Shown in pieces: positions 45,821 to 53,962 of a DNA stretch of 64,000 nucleotides (positions are counted from its first letter, which is position 1; every line of letters starts with the position of its first letter). The stretch lies in assembly GCA_963669295.1 (NCBI GenBank), contig OY769938.1:496001-560000 (forward strand). The letters are read 5' to 3'. A program made the translations under genes and the position numbers. The notes beneath the pieces are model-generated. The model had not been told where the DNA came from. It did no database searches and saw only the letters and a list, made by a program, of their open reading frames with translations. This DNA comes from G963669295 sp963669295. Lineage in GTDB: Bacteria; Bacteroidota; Bacteroidia; Flavobacteriales_D; CALLUQ01.

Positions 45821-47314
45821 ATGGAACAATATGATTTATGTGTAATTGGTGGTGGGCCTGCAGGCTATGCAGCGGCTATGCGTGCCATTGATTTTGGTAA
45901 GCGCGTGCTATTAGTGGAGCGCGATAAGGTAGGAGGAGCCGGTATATACAACGGTGCATTGACTTCCAAAACCCTCTGGGAACTTTCTGAAAAAGTAGCT
46001 GGTGTTAACGACACCATTGTTTCTATGGGCAGAAGCAAGTTTGAAATTAGCTGGGAAGAGGTAATGAAGACCATGCATGAAGCTATTTTTGATCGTAAGT
46101 TTCAATATAGCTGTCATGTAAAGCTGTTGCAAACGGAAACCATGAATAAGCTTTTCACTTACGAACGTGGTCATGGTAAAATGCTAAGTGCCACCGAAGT
46201 TTCCATTACGAAAGAGGAAGGTGAGGAGAAAGTAATACGTGCCGATCATATTGTAATTGCTACTGGCAGCAGCCCTCGTAAACTCCCCGATACCGATGTG
46301 GATGAAAAGGTGATTATGACCAGCGATGGGATTCATCATTTAAAAGAATATCCTAAAAGTTTAGTGATTGTTGGAGCTGGAGTTATTGGTTGTGAATTTG
46401 CCACCATCTTCTCTAACTTTGGTAAAACCAAGGTATATATCATCGACCGGCAAGATCGCATCTTGCCTTTTGAAGATCAAGACATTTCTGATTTGGTGGC
46501 ACATAACCTTGAAAGCAAGGGGGTGGTAATTCACCACAGTGCCAGCCTTGAGCGACTGGAGAAGGTAGATGGCGAAGTAGAATACGAGCTTTCTTATCCC
46601 GATGGACGCAAGGAAGTGATTCGAGTGGAAAAGGCGTTGCTGGCCATTGGGCGGGTGCCGAATTGTAAAACCATTGGTATGGAAGAAGCTGGCGTAAGCA
46701 TGAGCAAACGCGGCCGCCATATTGGTGACGACGATACACAAACCAATGTTCCTAATATTTATGCGGTAGGCGATGTATCGGGAAGGTTGGCTTTGGTAAA
46801 CATGGGTGAATTGGAAGCCCGTCATGCAGTAGAGAAAATGTTTGGTGGCAAACGAGAGCGGCTTTCTTACAACAACGTGAGTACCATTATGTTTTTACAT
46901 CCCGAAGTAGCGGGTGTGGGCATGAATGAGCAGCAGTGCAGAGAAAAAAACATTCCCATTAAGGTAGTGAAGCTCGATTACTCATTGATTGCGCGCGCCA
47001 TTGCCATGCGTAAAACACAAGGGTTCTTTAAAATTATTGTGACCAACGACGAAGAGATGAAAATTTTAGGCATGCGCGCTATTGGTGAGCATGCTTCCAG
47101 TGCTATACAAGCGGTAGCTTTGCTTATTAAAATGGATAAAGGCATTGAAGAATTGGCCGAGTTGGTACATCCTCACCCTTCTATTATTGAAGGCATACAA
47201 GAATGTGTACGCATGCTGATGAATAAATCAGTATTTAAATCATCGGTGTTTAAAGACAAGTTAAAGTGCTATAGCTGTGTGGATGGCGTTTGCACACCTT
47301 TACAGCGGTTGTAG
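45821..47314 (+). CDS. Lpd-like FAD/NAD(P) oxidoreductase lacking the redox disulfide
   Basis: 497 residues. An FAD-binding Rossmann motif (VIGGGPAGYAAAMRAIDFGK, residues 8-27), an NAD motif (VIVGAGVIGCEFATIFSNFG) and the second FAD motif (YAVGDVSGR) follow lipoamide-dehydrogenase order. At the place of the GGTCLNVGCIPSK disulfide it has GGAGIYNGALTSK, so both cysteines are gone. The C-terminal His/Glu dyad (HPHPSIIE) is kept. A C-terminal tail has three extra cysteines (CYSCVDGVC, 483-491). A dihydrolipoamide reaction is therefore unlikely; a transhydrogenase-like hydride transfer or a tail-Cys reaction is possible. It ends back to back with the SecD-like gene. Confidence 0.88.
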   Translation: MEQYDLCVIGGGPAGYAAAMRAIDFGKRVLLVERDKVGGAGIYNGALTSKTLWELSEKVAGVNDTIVSMGRSKFEISWEEVMKTMHEAIFDRKFQYSCHVKLLQTETMNKLFTYERGHGKMLSATEVSITKEEGEEKVIRADHIVIATGSSPRKLPDTDVDEKVIMTSDGIHHLKEYPKSLVIVGAGVIGCEFATIFSNFGKTKVYIIDRQDRILPFEDQDISDLVAHNLESKGVVIHHSASLERLEKVDGEVEYELSYPDGRKEVIRVEKALLAIGRVPNCKTIGMEEAGVSMSKRGRHIGDDDTQTNVPNIYAVGDVSGRLALVNMGELEARHAVEKMFGGKRERLSYNNVSTIMFLHPEVAGVGMNEQQCREKNIPIKVVKLDYSLIARAIAMRKTQGFFKIIVTNDEEMKILGMRAIGEHASSAIQAVALLIKMDKGIEELAELVHPHPSIIEGIQECVRMLMNKSVFKSSVFKDKLKCYSCVDGVCTPLQRL

Positions 47315-48610
47315 TTATTCTGATCCTATTATCTTTTCTTCCACAATTCGAATAGGTACCGGTAAGGTGCCACTTTTTAACACATTGGCTAAATCCTCTG
47401 CTTCTAATAGCATGTTTTCTTGATTTCCTGCACCTAACGATATGGAAGTTCGACCAGCACTGATAGGTTCTTGTACTATCGGAACCATGTACACCAAATC
47501 GTCTACCACCACAGCAATATGTTGTTTTACATTGGCCATTGTTAATTTGTGCCATAACCTTGTTCCTTCCTCATTCATATTTACGACTACTTCTGGTGCA
47601 TACGAATAGTTGTTTACCGCTACAGAAGCGTCTACAATAACGCTACCGTCTAGCGGAGCACGACCATCAGTACTGGTTACTTTAATGGCGTACAAGGCTA
47701 AATAACCATTTTCCGGCTTGGCCGCCCACAACAGTTTTGTTGTTCTTGCTGGAAACAATTGGTGTAATGCCGGCTGTTGTATGTAACTGTTTACAAGTGC
47801 TGTATCTTTAATAAGGCTTCGACCAATAAGTCCTCCCGACTCCCACTCCATGCCTCCATTTGTGGTAGGCAACACGGGGGGAGACACCAGGGCATACCAA
47901 GGGTGGAGTAGTTGTTGGTCGACATCTTCAGCACCTGTATCTTCCAACACATCATATCCTTCAAACCATGCTGCTATAGTATCGTCTCTTTCTTCCGATA
48001 GCGTTTTTCGCAATGCGGTATTGGCCTCATCTGCCCATTGTGCAAGCTCGTATTTATCGTGGGTTTCCCAAAACTCTAATTTTGCATTGACTTGAACAAT
48101 TTTTCTTAATCGAGCCAGGTCGGTAGTGCCCATTACACTGAGTTCAATGCGTGATTTGCTAATGGGTACCACCCATGCAGATACCCCAAAGCTATTGCAA
48201 CGGGCTTGTAACACTTTTGCACTTCGGTCTATTGCCGCTTTGATTTCTACCTTTAGGGCAGTCAATACTTCTTCGTTGGTAGCATTAGCGGAAAATAGGT
48301 GTTGGTAATCGCGCGATACAAACCATTGACTCAATTGTACATTGGGTTGTTCGTTTAGTGCCGACTCATAAAAGTTCGTTAAGAAATCCTCATCGTTCTG
48401 TGCAGTTAATTCGCGTGCTTGTTCCAATGCATCTAAGAAGGCTGGGCGAGCACTGTTGCCACTGTATTCTCGCAATAAATCAGGTACTGAAACCTGCATC
48501 GTAATCACCACTCCTCCCTCACGTTCAAAACGATCGGGGTCGAATTCAGAAGATTGGCAACCCATGCCTATCAACATCAAAGCTATGCCTAATTGGATAA
48601 TGCTCTTCAT
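47315..48610 (-). CDS. lipoprotein form of the SecD periplasmic (P1) domain
   Basis: 431 residues from the ATG at 48610 (TTG and GTG codons upstream are in frame). A lipoprotein signal ends at GMGC (Cys18). The mature part follows Bacteroidota SecD closely: GGVVITMQVSVPDLLREYSG near the start, RKIVQVNAKLEFWETHDKYE in the middle and, at the end, VVVNMNEEGTRLWHKLT, HIAVVVDDLVYMVPIVQEPI and LANVLKSGTLPVPIRIVEEK. It stops exactly where the SecD membrane helices should begin, and the first SecD helix is replaced by the lipid anchor. It cannot be a working translocase subunit alone. It lies 32 bp downstream of a di-haem peroxidase gene in the same direction. Confidence 0.85.
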   Translation of the reverse strand: MKSIIQLGIALMLIGMGCQSSEFDPDRFEREGGVVITMQVSVPDLLREYSGNSARPAFLDALEQARELTAQNDEDFLTNFYESALNEQPNVQLSQWFVSRDYQHLFSANATNEEVLTALKVEIKAAIDRSAKVLQARCNSFGVSAWVVPISKSRIELSVMGTTDLARLRKIVQVNAKLEFWETHDKYELAQWADEANTALRKTLSEERDDTIAAWFEGYDVLEDTGAEDVDQQLLHPWYALVSPPVLPTTNGGMEWESGGLIGRSLIKDTALVNSYIQQPALHQLFPARTTKLLWAAKPENGYLALYAIKVTSTDGRAPLDGSVIVDASVAVNNYSYAPEVVVNMNEEGTRLWHKLTMANVKQHIAVVVDDLVYMVPIVQEPISAGRTSISLGAGNQENMLLEAEDLANVLKSGTLPVPIRIVEEKIIGSE

Positions 48611-48642
48611 CACCAAAAGATAGTAATTAAAGAGCAGACACG

Positions 48643-49758
48643 TTAGTGCGGATCTTGAAAGTTAGGATTGTTCATGAATTCGGTATCCGACAGGGTTTTC
48701 AAAAAAGCAATAATTGCCGCTTTATCTGCCGGTGGTAGGCTTAAGCCTCCATCGGTATACTTCATAAACTCGCTAACAGTCGCCGATGGCAGCCCGCCAG
48801 AATCATAATGGTCTACCACTTCTTCTAGTGTAGCAAAGCGGCCGTCGTGCATGTAGGGGTCTGAAAACTCTACGTTACGTAACGAAGGAATTTTGAACTT
48901 ACCATTGTCATTAGGATCACCTGTAACATCGCCATAGCCTATGTCGGTAAATATCGAGTCAAGGCCATTGTTACGCAAATCGTTTACAGCAAACATCATG
49001 TCTTGTTTGTTGTGGCAGTGAAAGCAATCTGCACCATTTTGACCTAATGGTGGTGGTCCGCCTTCGAGATCAAACAAGAAAAAACCATCCTGTTCGGCTT
49101 GTGTGAAATCGGAAAAAGGAATTTCCCCGCGAATAAATTTATCGTATTTCGAGTTCCCTGAAATCAATGTCCGCATGAACTGTGCAATAGCTTTCGATAC
49201 CAGTACAGAGTCGATTTGATCGGTTCCAAAGGCTGCTTCAAACATGGGTGGATATAGAGGATCGGCTTGTAACTTGGCTTCTACATTAGGCCATGTTTCA
49301 TTCATTTCCAGCGGATTGACCACTGGGCCAAATACCTGATCTTCTAATGTGGCAGCACGACCATCCCAAAAGAAAAAGCTTCCCCATCCGAGGTTAACTA
49401 ATGCCATGGAGTTACGGTCTCCAAAATTTCCGGGATCCGATCCTTCACTGAACTGTAATCCATCATCCGAAAAGTTGAATTGGGGGTTATGGCAACTTCC
49501 ACACGATTGGTTGTTGTTGATCGACATTTTCTTTTCCCAAAACAAATATCGTCCTAACAATACTCCTTCTTGCGTCATCGGATTGTTTTCCGGAATGGGC
49601 ATCGGGGGAAAGTTAGAAGGGATATCGAGAAAGTAGGGAGTTGGCCCCAAAGTATTGTCGTCTACAGGCACCATCTCCTCAGGATCTTTACGGCATGATT
49701 TCAATACCAGGCCTGTTCCTATCAATACTAAGATGGCTATTAACTTAACCTTATTCAT
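48643..49758 (-). CDS. di-haem cytochrome c peroxidase / MauG-MbnH-like lipoprotein (1)
   Basis: 371 residues. Lipoprotein signal ending LKSC (Cys22). Two c-type haem sites are visible, CGSCH (86-90) and CFHCH (245-249), plus the conserved PYMHDGRFATLEEVVDHY segment (Met303/His304). This is the cytochrome c peroxidase/MauG superfamily, which includes MbnH, the enzyme that oxidises a tryptophan in MbnP. Together with two MbnP-like genes in the same operon, an MbnH-like role is favoured over simple peroxide removal. It is separated by 31 bp from the second copy. Confidence 0.9.
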   Translation of the reverse strand: MNKVKLIAILVLIGTGLVLKSCRKDPEEMVPVDDNTLGPTPYFLDIPSNFPPMPIPENNPMTQEGVLLGRYLFWEKKMSINNNQSCGSCHNPQFNFSDDGLQFSEGSDPGNFGDRNSMALVNLGWGSFFFWDGRAATLEDQVFGPVVNPLEMNETWPNVEAKLQADPLYPPMFEAAFGTDQIDSVLVSKAIAQFMRTLISGNSKYDKFIRGEIPFSDFTQAEQDGFFLFDLEGGPPPLGQNGADCFHCHNKQDMMFAVNDLRNNGLDSIFTDIGYGDVTGDPNDNGKFKIPSLRNVEFSDPYMHDGRFATLEEVVDHYDSGGLPSATVSEFMKYTDGGLSLPPADKAAIIAFLKTLSDTEFMNNPNFQDPH

Positions 49759-49789
49759 GTGTTTTTTCTTAGAGCGATCCCCAATTTAA

Positions 49790-50815
49790 TCAATTTTTGG
49801 CGAACGCTTTATTTTCTAAAAATGATTGATCTGTTAAACTGTTTAAGAAATCAATCAAACATTTCTTTTCTTCTTCGGTTAGTACAAAGGATTGCATCAA
49901 TGCACTTTTGTTTACATGTTCTTCTCCCCCACTTGCAAAATGATCGATGACCTCTTCTAAGGTGCGCATGCTTCCATTGTGCATGTAGGGTGCCGTTACC
50001 TCAACATTACGCAATGAAGGCACCTTAAATTCTCCATTGTGTTCTTCTTTAAACACAATTCGCGCCCTGCCAGTGTCTTTATACGTTTCGTACAAACCGA
50101 TGTTGTAAAAGTTGTTATCGGTAAAGTTGAAACCACTGTGACAAGTATAGCAATTCAAGCTATCGCTCATGAACAGCTCCATGCCTTTGATTTGCGAAGC
50201 GGTTAACGCTGTAGCATCGCCTTGATAGTAGTATTGATCAAATGGCGAGTTCCCGCTAATCATGGTACGTTCAAACGCAGCAATGGCACGAATAATCACA
50301 AACGGATCGGGCGGCCTATTGTATGCTTCCTGACTCATGGTTACATAAGCAGGTATTCGTTGCAACCGTTCAGCCACTTCCACAATGTTGAAGTCCATTT
50401 CATTTTCATCATCAATAGGTGCTAATACTTGCAGTTCCAGGGTGGGTACTCCTCCATCGCGAAAAAACGAGTTGAGGTAAGCCACATTGGCCAACGATGG
50501 CGCATTGCGCATGCCTACACGGCCTTCAATGCCTACACTGAGCCTTCGGGTATCACTAAATGCATCTTCCTGAAAATGGCACGAGGCACAAGCAATAGTA
50601 CTATCGCGCGAGAGTATCGGGTCAAAGAACAATTGTTTCCCCAACGCAATGCGCGCGGGGGTAAGCTGGTTGTCTTCCGGAATTTCCGGTTCAGGAAATC
50701 CGGGAGGCAAGTCGAGATGGTAGGTTTCCTCTTCAACAGGTGTGGTAGTTGCATTGTTACAAGCTACCATCAACAGCAGGCTACCACCTATTAATATCTG
50801 TATTTTCCATCGCAT
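49790..50815 (-). CDS. di-haem cytochrome c peroxidase / MauG-MbnH-like lipoprotein (2)
   Basis: 341 residues. Lipoprotein signal ending MVAC (Cys19). Haem motifs CASCH (76-80) and CYTCH (222-226), and VTAPYMHNGSMRTLEEVIDHF (Met278/His279). It shares the whole layout with the gene at 49758 but the sequences are clearly diverged, so this is an old duplication or two separately recruited enzymes. It follows an MbnP-like gene by 10 bp, the typical MbnP-MbnH arrangement. Confidence 0.9.
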   Translation of the reverse strand: MRWKIQILIGGSLLLMVACNNATTTPVEEETYHLDLPPGFPEPEIPEDNQLTPARIALGKQLFFDPILSRDSTIACASCHFQEDAFSDTRRLSVGIEGRVGMRNAPSLANVAYLNSFFRDGGVPTLELQVLAPIDDENEMDFNIVEVAERLQRIPAYVTMSQEAYNRPPDPFVIIRAIAAFERTMISGNSPFDQYYYQGDATALTASQIKGMELFMSDSLNCYTCHSGFNFTDNNFYNIGLYETYKDTGRARIVFKEEHNGEFKVPSLRNVEVTAPYMHNGSMRTLEEVIDHFASGGEEHVNKSALMQSFVLTEEEKKCLIDFLNSLTDQSFLENKAFAKN

Positions 50816-50825
50816 TAATGCGATT

Positions 50826-51599
50826 CTAATTCGTTAGGGCCTCCATAAAAATATCCATGAACCTTGTGGCTAACAATACATTTCCAGAGGTATGCGTGAA
50901 GTTATCTATCTTCACATCAATGGTATCGGATGAAGAGTAAAACAATTTCCCCACATCAAGGTTGAGGTTAAATGTAGTGGTTTGCCCTTCGGTAATGGTA
51001 AAGCTCCCTCCTACTTCCTTATCGCGATACATGCTATTGGTGCCTACATGAAAAAAGTACGGATCAATAATGGGCCCTGTACCTCCTGTAAGGGTATCAT
51101 ACTTTCCATCAAACATGGAAAAGATGTACCCGGTAGACCACGCCCAATACATGCCACTATTGGTAACACTTAAGGGGTGATTGCTGGCATATTGCGAGGC
51201 GTTAAAATCGGGGTCGCTAGTACCGTTTAACTGTGCCGGTACCCCGACCCCGAATTTAATTCCATCGTATGTTCCTTCACTAATGGCCAGATCTACACTT
51301 TGAGTAGTTGCCTTAAAGTCAATCAATGCAATGTCTCCTACATAATTTTCGAATCCATTTTTGGTGGCTGTAATGTCTGACATGTAAAACTTCAGCTCGC
51401 TTACCTTTACCCGATAGTTGTGTACATTCAGGTATTCATTGTTGATCACAAACGGCTGTCCGTCGAAATTGCCTACCACATTGATTCGCAATGTCCCCAT
51501 AGGAGATGCCGGAAGGGGTTCAGCTGGCTCGGTTTTCTTGCATGTAGTGCCGAAACCAACCCATCCAAGCAGTAATATGGCCAATAGTGTTTTGTTCAT
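50826..51599 (-). CDS. MbnP-family lipoprotein (1)
   Basis: 257 residues. Signal with LVGWVGFGTTC-like lipobox region (Cys20). The mature protein has the MbnP features GTLRINVVGNFDGQPF, NYRVKVSELKFYMSDI and the Trp-containing stretch NSGMYWAWSTGYIFSMFDGK, then PYFFHVGTNSMY and a LDVGKLFYSS end. MbnP binds copper, with a kynurenine made from a Trp by the MbnH peroxidase. The WAWSTGY segment is the natural place to look for that Trp, but this is inference. Both MbnP-like genes lie directly upstream of the two peroxidases. Confidence 0.85.
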   Translation of the reverse strand: MNKTLLAILLLGWVGFGTTCKKTEPAEPLPASPMGTLRINVVGNFDGQPFVINNEYLNVHNYRVKVSELKFYMSDITATKNGFENYVGDIALIDFKATTQSVDLAISEGTYDGIKFGVGVPAQLNGTSDPDFNASQYASNHPLSVTNSGMYWAWSTGYIFSMFDGKYDTLTGGTGPIIDPYFFHVGTNSMYRDKEVGGSFTITEGQTTTFNLNLDVGKLFYSSSDTIDVKIDNFTHTSGNVLLATRFMDIFMEALTN

Positions 51600-51609
51600 G
51601 TGTACTCTT

Positions 51610-52386
51610 TTATTGTAACATAATGGCCGATGTCATGTTATCGGCTACTGTTGTTGCTAATGGTAAATTGTTCGCTGTATGAGTACTGTTATCAACACTC
51701 AAATCGATTCCCGTAAGAAATTTGGTCCAATCTACCATTAAATCAATGCTGTTGCTTTGATCTTCTAACACATCAGCATGCACTTCAACGGCATGTGTGC
51801 GATATAGTGCATCGGTTCCAATGTGAAAAAAGAAGTCGGTATCCAATGCATTGTCGCCATCAGTATCTACCCTACCTTCCAACACCAAAAAGCGGTATCC
51901 GGTACTCCACCCCCAGTGCATGGCTGGGTTTTGAGGCGCCAATGGGTGACTTGCATCGTAGGTGGTTGGATCGAGGTGATTGGTGGCTGAATCTACACCA
52001 ATGCCTAAGTGCAACTCGTGTGCGTGCCCCTCATTTACATCACCAATATCGTACATGTGCATATTGGGGTTAAGCAATAAATACTCGTTAGTTACACCGA
52101 TATCGTTATGGTCGTCATCCGTAAAGTGGATTTTTGATAAATAAAACTCGGCACGTGTAAACTGGTATGTATTGCCAAAGTCATCTGTATAATCGGTATT
52201 AAAGGCAAAAGCATTGCCACCGGCCATAGGATGAAAATGAAGCATTACTGTACCCACTCCTGAGCCTGATGAGGTTGTTCCCGAAGAGGTAATTACCGGT
52301 TCCGGGTCGTCCTTTTTACAGGCGGTGAATGCAACAACAAAAATAGTTAGGATGGAGAGTAGAAGCGCATTCTTACTTGTCTTCAT
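51610..52386 (-). CDS. MbnP-family lipoprotein (2)
   Basis: 258 residues. Lipobox FTAC (Cys22). Same plan as the neighbour: VGTVMLHFHPMAGGNAFAFN, FTRAEFYLSKIHF, PAMHWGWSTGYRFLVLEG, DFFFHIGTDALY and a LMVDWTKFLTG end. It is His-rich compared with the neighbour (MLHFHP; NMHMY; GHAHELHLGIG), which fits copper binding. It is 10 bp upstream of the other MbnP gene. Probably a periplasm- or surface-facing lipoprotein. Confidence 0.85.
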   Translation of the reverse strand: MKTSKNALLLSILTIFVVAFTACKKDDPEPVITSSGTTSSGSGVGTVMLHFHPMAGGNAFAFNTDYTDDFGNTYQFTRAEFYLSKIHFTDDDHNDIGVTNEYLLLNPNMHMYDIGDVNEGHAHELHLGIGVDSATNHLDPTTYDASHPLAPQNPAMHWGWSTGYRFLVLEGRVDTDGDNALDTDFFFHIGTDALYRTHAVEVHADVLEDQSNSIDLMVDWTKFLTGIDLSVDNSTHTANNLPLATTVADNMTSAIMLQ

Positions 52387-52441
52387 AGTATAAAATTACT
52401 TTAAAAATCATTGATGAACAATGATCTTCATCATTATTAAC

Positions 52442-53419
52442 TTAATTAACTGACTTAAAATTGTACGTGATACCTACGATAATTCTATTGCTGGTAGGAA
52501 CCTGCCCTCCGTATAGTGCAGTGTTAAAAGGGGTTTGATAGCTTCCGTTAATGGAAAAGCTTTTCCAAAAAACATCTGTTCCAAACGAAAGAAACAGTGT
52601 GGTTCCTCCGGTATCTTTCAGTTGCTCTGAACCTTCTTTATCGGGGCCTGCAAATTCTCCATAAACCCCAGCGTTGGGCATTACAGTAAGTGCTTTACCC
52701 GAAAGCAGGTAAAATAAGTGGCCGCTTACATTGTGTTGATCGCCATAGCGGTACTGATGGCTATTGGCAGTATTGATCTTCATAATGTAGCTGGCATTTA
52801 ATCCTATCTTTTGCTTTCTAACAAGGTATTCCAGGCTTATCAGCCCATCAATGCTTCCCGTACCGGGCTGCATATCTAAGTCGGCTTTCTTGCCATTGTA
52901 ATTGTGGTAAGTGCTGCCTAAAGGCAATTTTACGCCACCACCAATGGTAAGCCTGTGCCCTACTCCGGTTGTATCTCCCGGGTTGGTTTTTGTATTGAGT
53001 AACTGATAGTTTCCTAACAGCACCGGATCGCCCACGCCATATATATCAAACTGGGTAGTACCTTTAATACTTCGATAGTTATTCACAACTGGCAAAGTAG
53101 CCATTGCGCTCCATCGTTGATTAAAGAAGTATTTTCCACGCAGTTCGTAAACATTGTAGATTTCTTTTACCCATCCTTCTTCAAAGGTAGGCTCATCGAT
53201 GTGTGCAATATGTTTAAGTCCGCCCATGCGGGTTGTTCCGGTGGTCGTTGAATTATCGGTCATCATCGTAACGTATCCTTCAAGTAACCGTGTTCTATAA
53301 ACGATGCCAAACTGGTGCTGATAGTCGTTGGGAGTAATTCCCATGTACACGCTGCATACATCGCAAGCCACAGTGGTTACTGAAGTTAGTAGCAAAGCTA
53401 CCAACCAAGCGTAACGCAT
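52442..53419 (-). CDS. outer-membrane beta-barrel protein of the MbnP operon, with CDVC motif
   Basis: 325 residues. Signal peptide 1-18, and right after it the mature N-terminus carries CDVCSVYMGITPNDYQHQFG. The rest is alternating beta strands typical of a small outer-membrane barrel (FGIVYRTRLLEGYVTMMTD; AKGLTVMPNAGVYGEF-like strands; RIIVGITYNFKSVN end). Similar barrels lie beside MbnP genes in other Bacteroidota, from general knowledge. A metal-transport role is inferred from the CxxC and the neighbours only. Confidence 0.75.
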   Translation of the reverse strand: MRYAWLVALLLTSVTTVACDVCSVYMGITPNDYQHQFGIVYRTRLLEGYVTMMTDNSTTTGTTRMGGLKHIAHIDEPTFEEGWVKEIYNVYELRGKYFFNQRWSAMATLPVVNNYRSIKGTTQFDIYGVGDPVLLGNYQLLNTKTNPGDTTGVGHRLTIGGGVKLPLGSTYHNYNGKKADLDMQPGTGSIDGLISLEYLVRKQKIGLNASYIMKINTANSHQYRYGDQHNVSGHLFYLLSGKALTVMPNAGVYGEFAGPDKEGSEQLKDTGGTTLFLSFGTDVFWKSFSINGSYQTPFNTALYGGQVPTSNRIIVGITYNFKSVN

Positions 53420-53481
53420 TATGATGAACGTTTAAATGAAATACTTAGTTCGTTTAACCCTTTCCTTAGGGTAAAAGAAAA

Positions 53482-53862
53482 CTATACAACGGTGGGTGGG
53501 TATTCTATTTTGAAGGGATAACCAGCATGTATCGGCTGATTTGCGGTGTAAAATGACAGTGCTACTTCGTTGTTGCTCCACATCACTTCATCGGCTTGCT
53601 CTACAAATACAAAAGCGATGAAAGAATAATTGCGATTGTGCTGCTGTGGTGCATCTTGCTTTTCCTCGTTTTGCTTCAACTGCTTCATCATGTAACATTT
53701 ACCATTACACTGCATCTCCGGTTTGGCCTTATTTTCACAAAGGTTTTGCGCAATGTATTCCTGGTTAAGAATGTAGTTAAGTTGAATGAATGTACTGCTG
53801 AAAAGCCCCAATAGTATTGCTCCAATTAATCCGAAAGCTGCTATTTGGCGAGAGAGGTTCAC
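53482..53862 (-). CDS. small membrane protein with CNGKC motif, first gene of the MbnP operon
   Basis: 126 residues, starting with GTG at 53862. One N-terminal helix (AFGLIGAILLGLFSSTFIQL), then LCENKAKPEMQCNGKCYMMK (Cys42, Cys52, Cys56 by count), a polar stretch and a second weakly hydrophobic part (YSFIAFVFVEQ). The CENKxxPxxxCNGKC motif is seen in small proteins next to copper-handling genes of Bacteroidota. No biochemical role is known to me. No ATG exists before residue 49, so GTG is the only sensible start; a promoter motif ends five bases before it. Confidence 0.75.
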   Translation of the reverse strand: MNLSRQIAAFGLIGAILLGLFSSTFIQLNYILNQEYIAQNLCENKAKPEMQCNGKCYMMKQLKQNEEKQDAPQQHNRNYSFIAFVFVEQADEVMWSNNEVALSFYTANQPIHAGYPFKIEYPPTVV

Positions 53863-53867
53863 TGGTG

Positions 53868-53875
53868 CAAAGATA
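53868..53875 (-). promoter_or_regulatory. -7 promoter element TATCTTTG of the MbnP operon
   Basis: Exact TAnnTTTG match. It ends five bases before the GTG start, so the transcript would begin at or next to the start codon (leaderless). No clear -33 TTG was found; the region overlaps the neighbouring terminator. Confidence 0.5.
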
Positions 53876-53900
53876 AGGTATTATGCAATAATTTGGTAAG

Positions 53901-53947
53901 AAAAAAGCCCCTCACACTTCAACAAGCTCAGTGTTTCGGGGCTTTTT
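53901..53947 (-). terminator. rho-independent terminator of the subtilase gene
   Basis: AAAAAGCCCC (to 53911) pairs with GGGGCTTTTT (53938-53947); an inner ACACT/AGTGT pairing extends the hairpin. It lies 16 bp after the subtilase stop codon and has A and T runs on both sides, so it could work in both directions. Confidence 0.9.
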
Positions 53948-53962
53948 GTTTATCTCTTTTTA

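Noticed and set aside
47315..48610. Functional SecD translocase subunit
   Set aside because: All membrane helices are missing and a lipobox replaces the first helix, so it is annotated as a SecD-domain lipoprotein.
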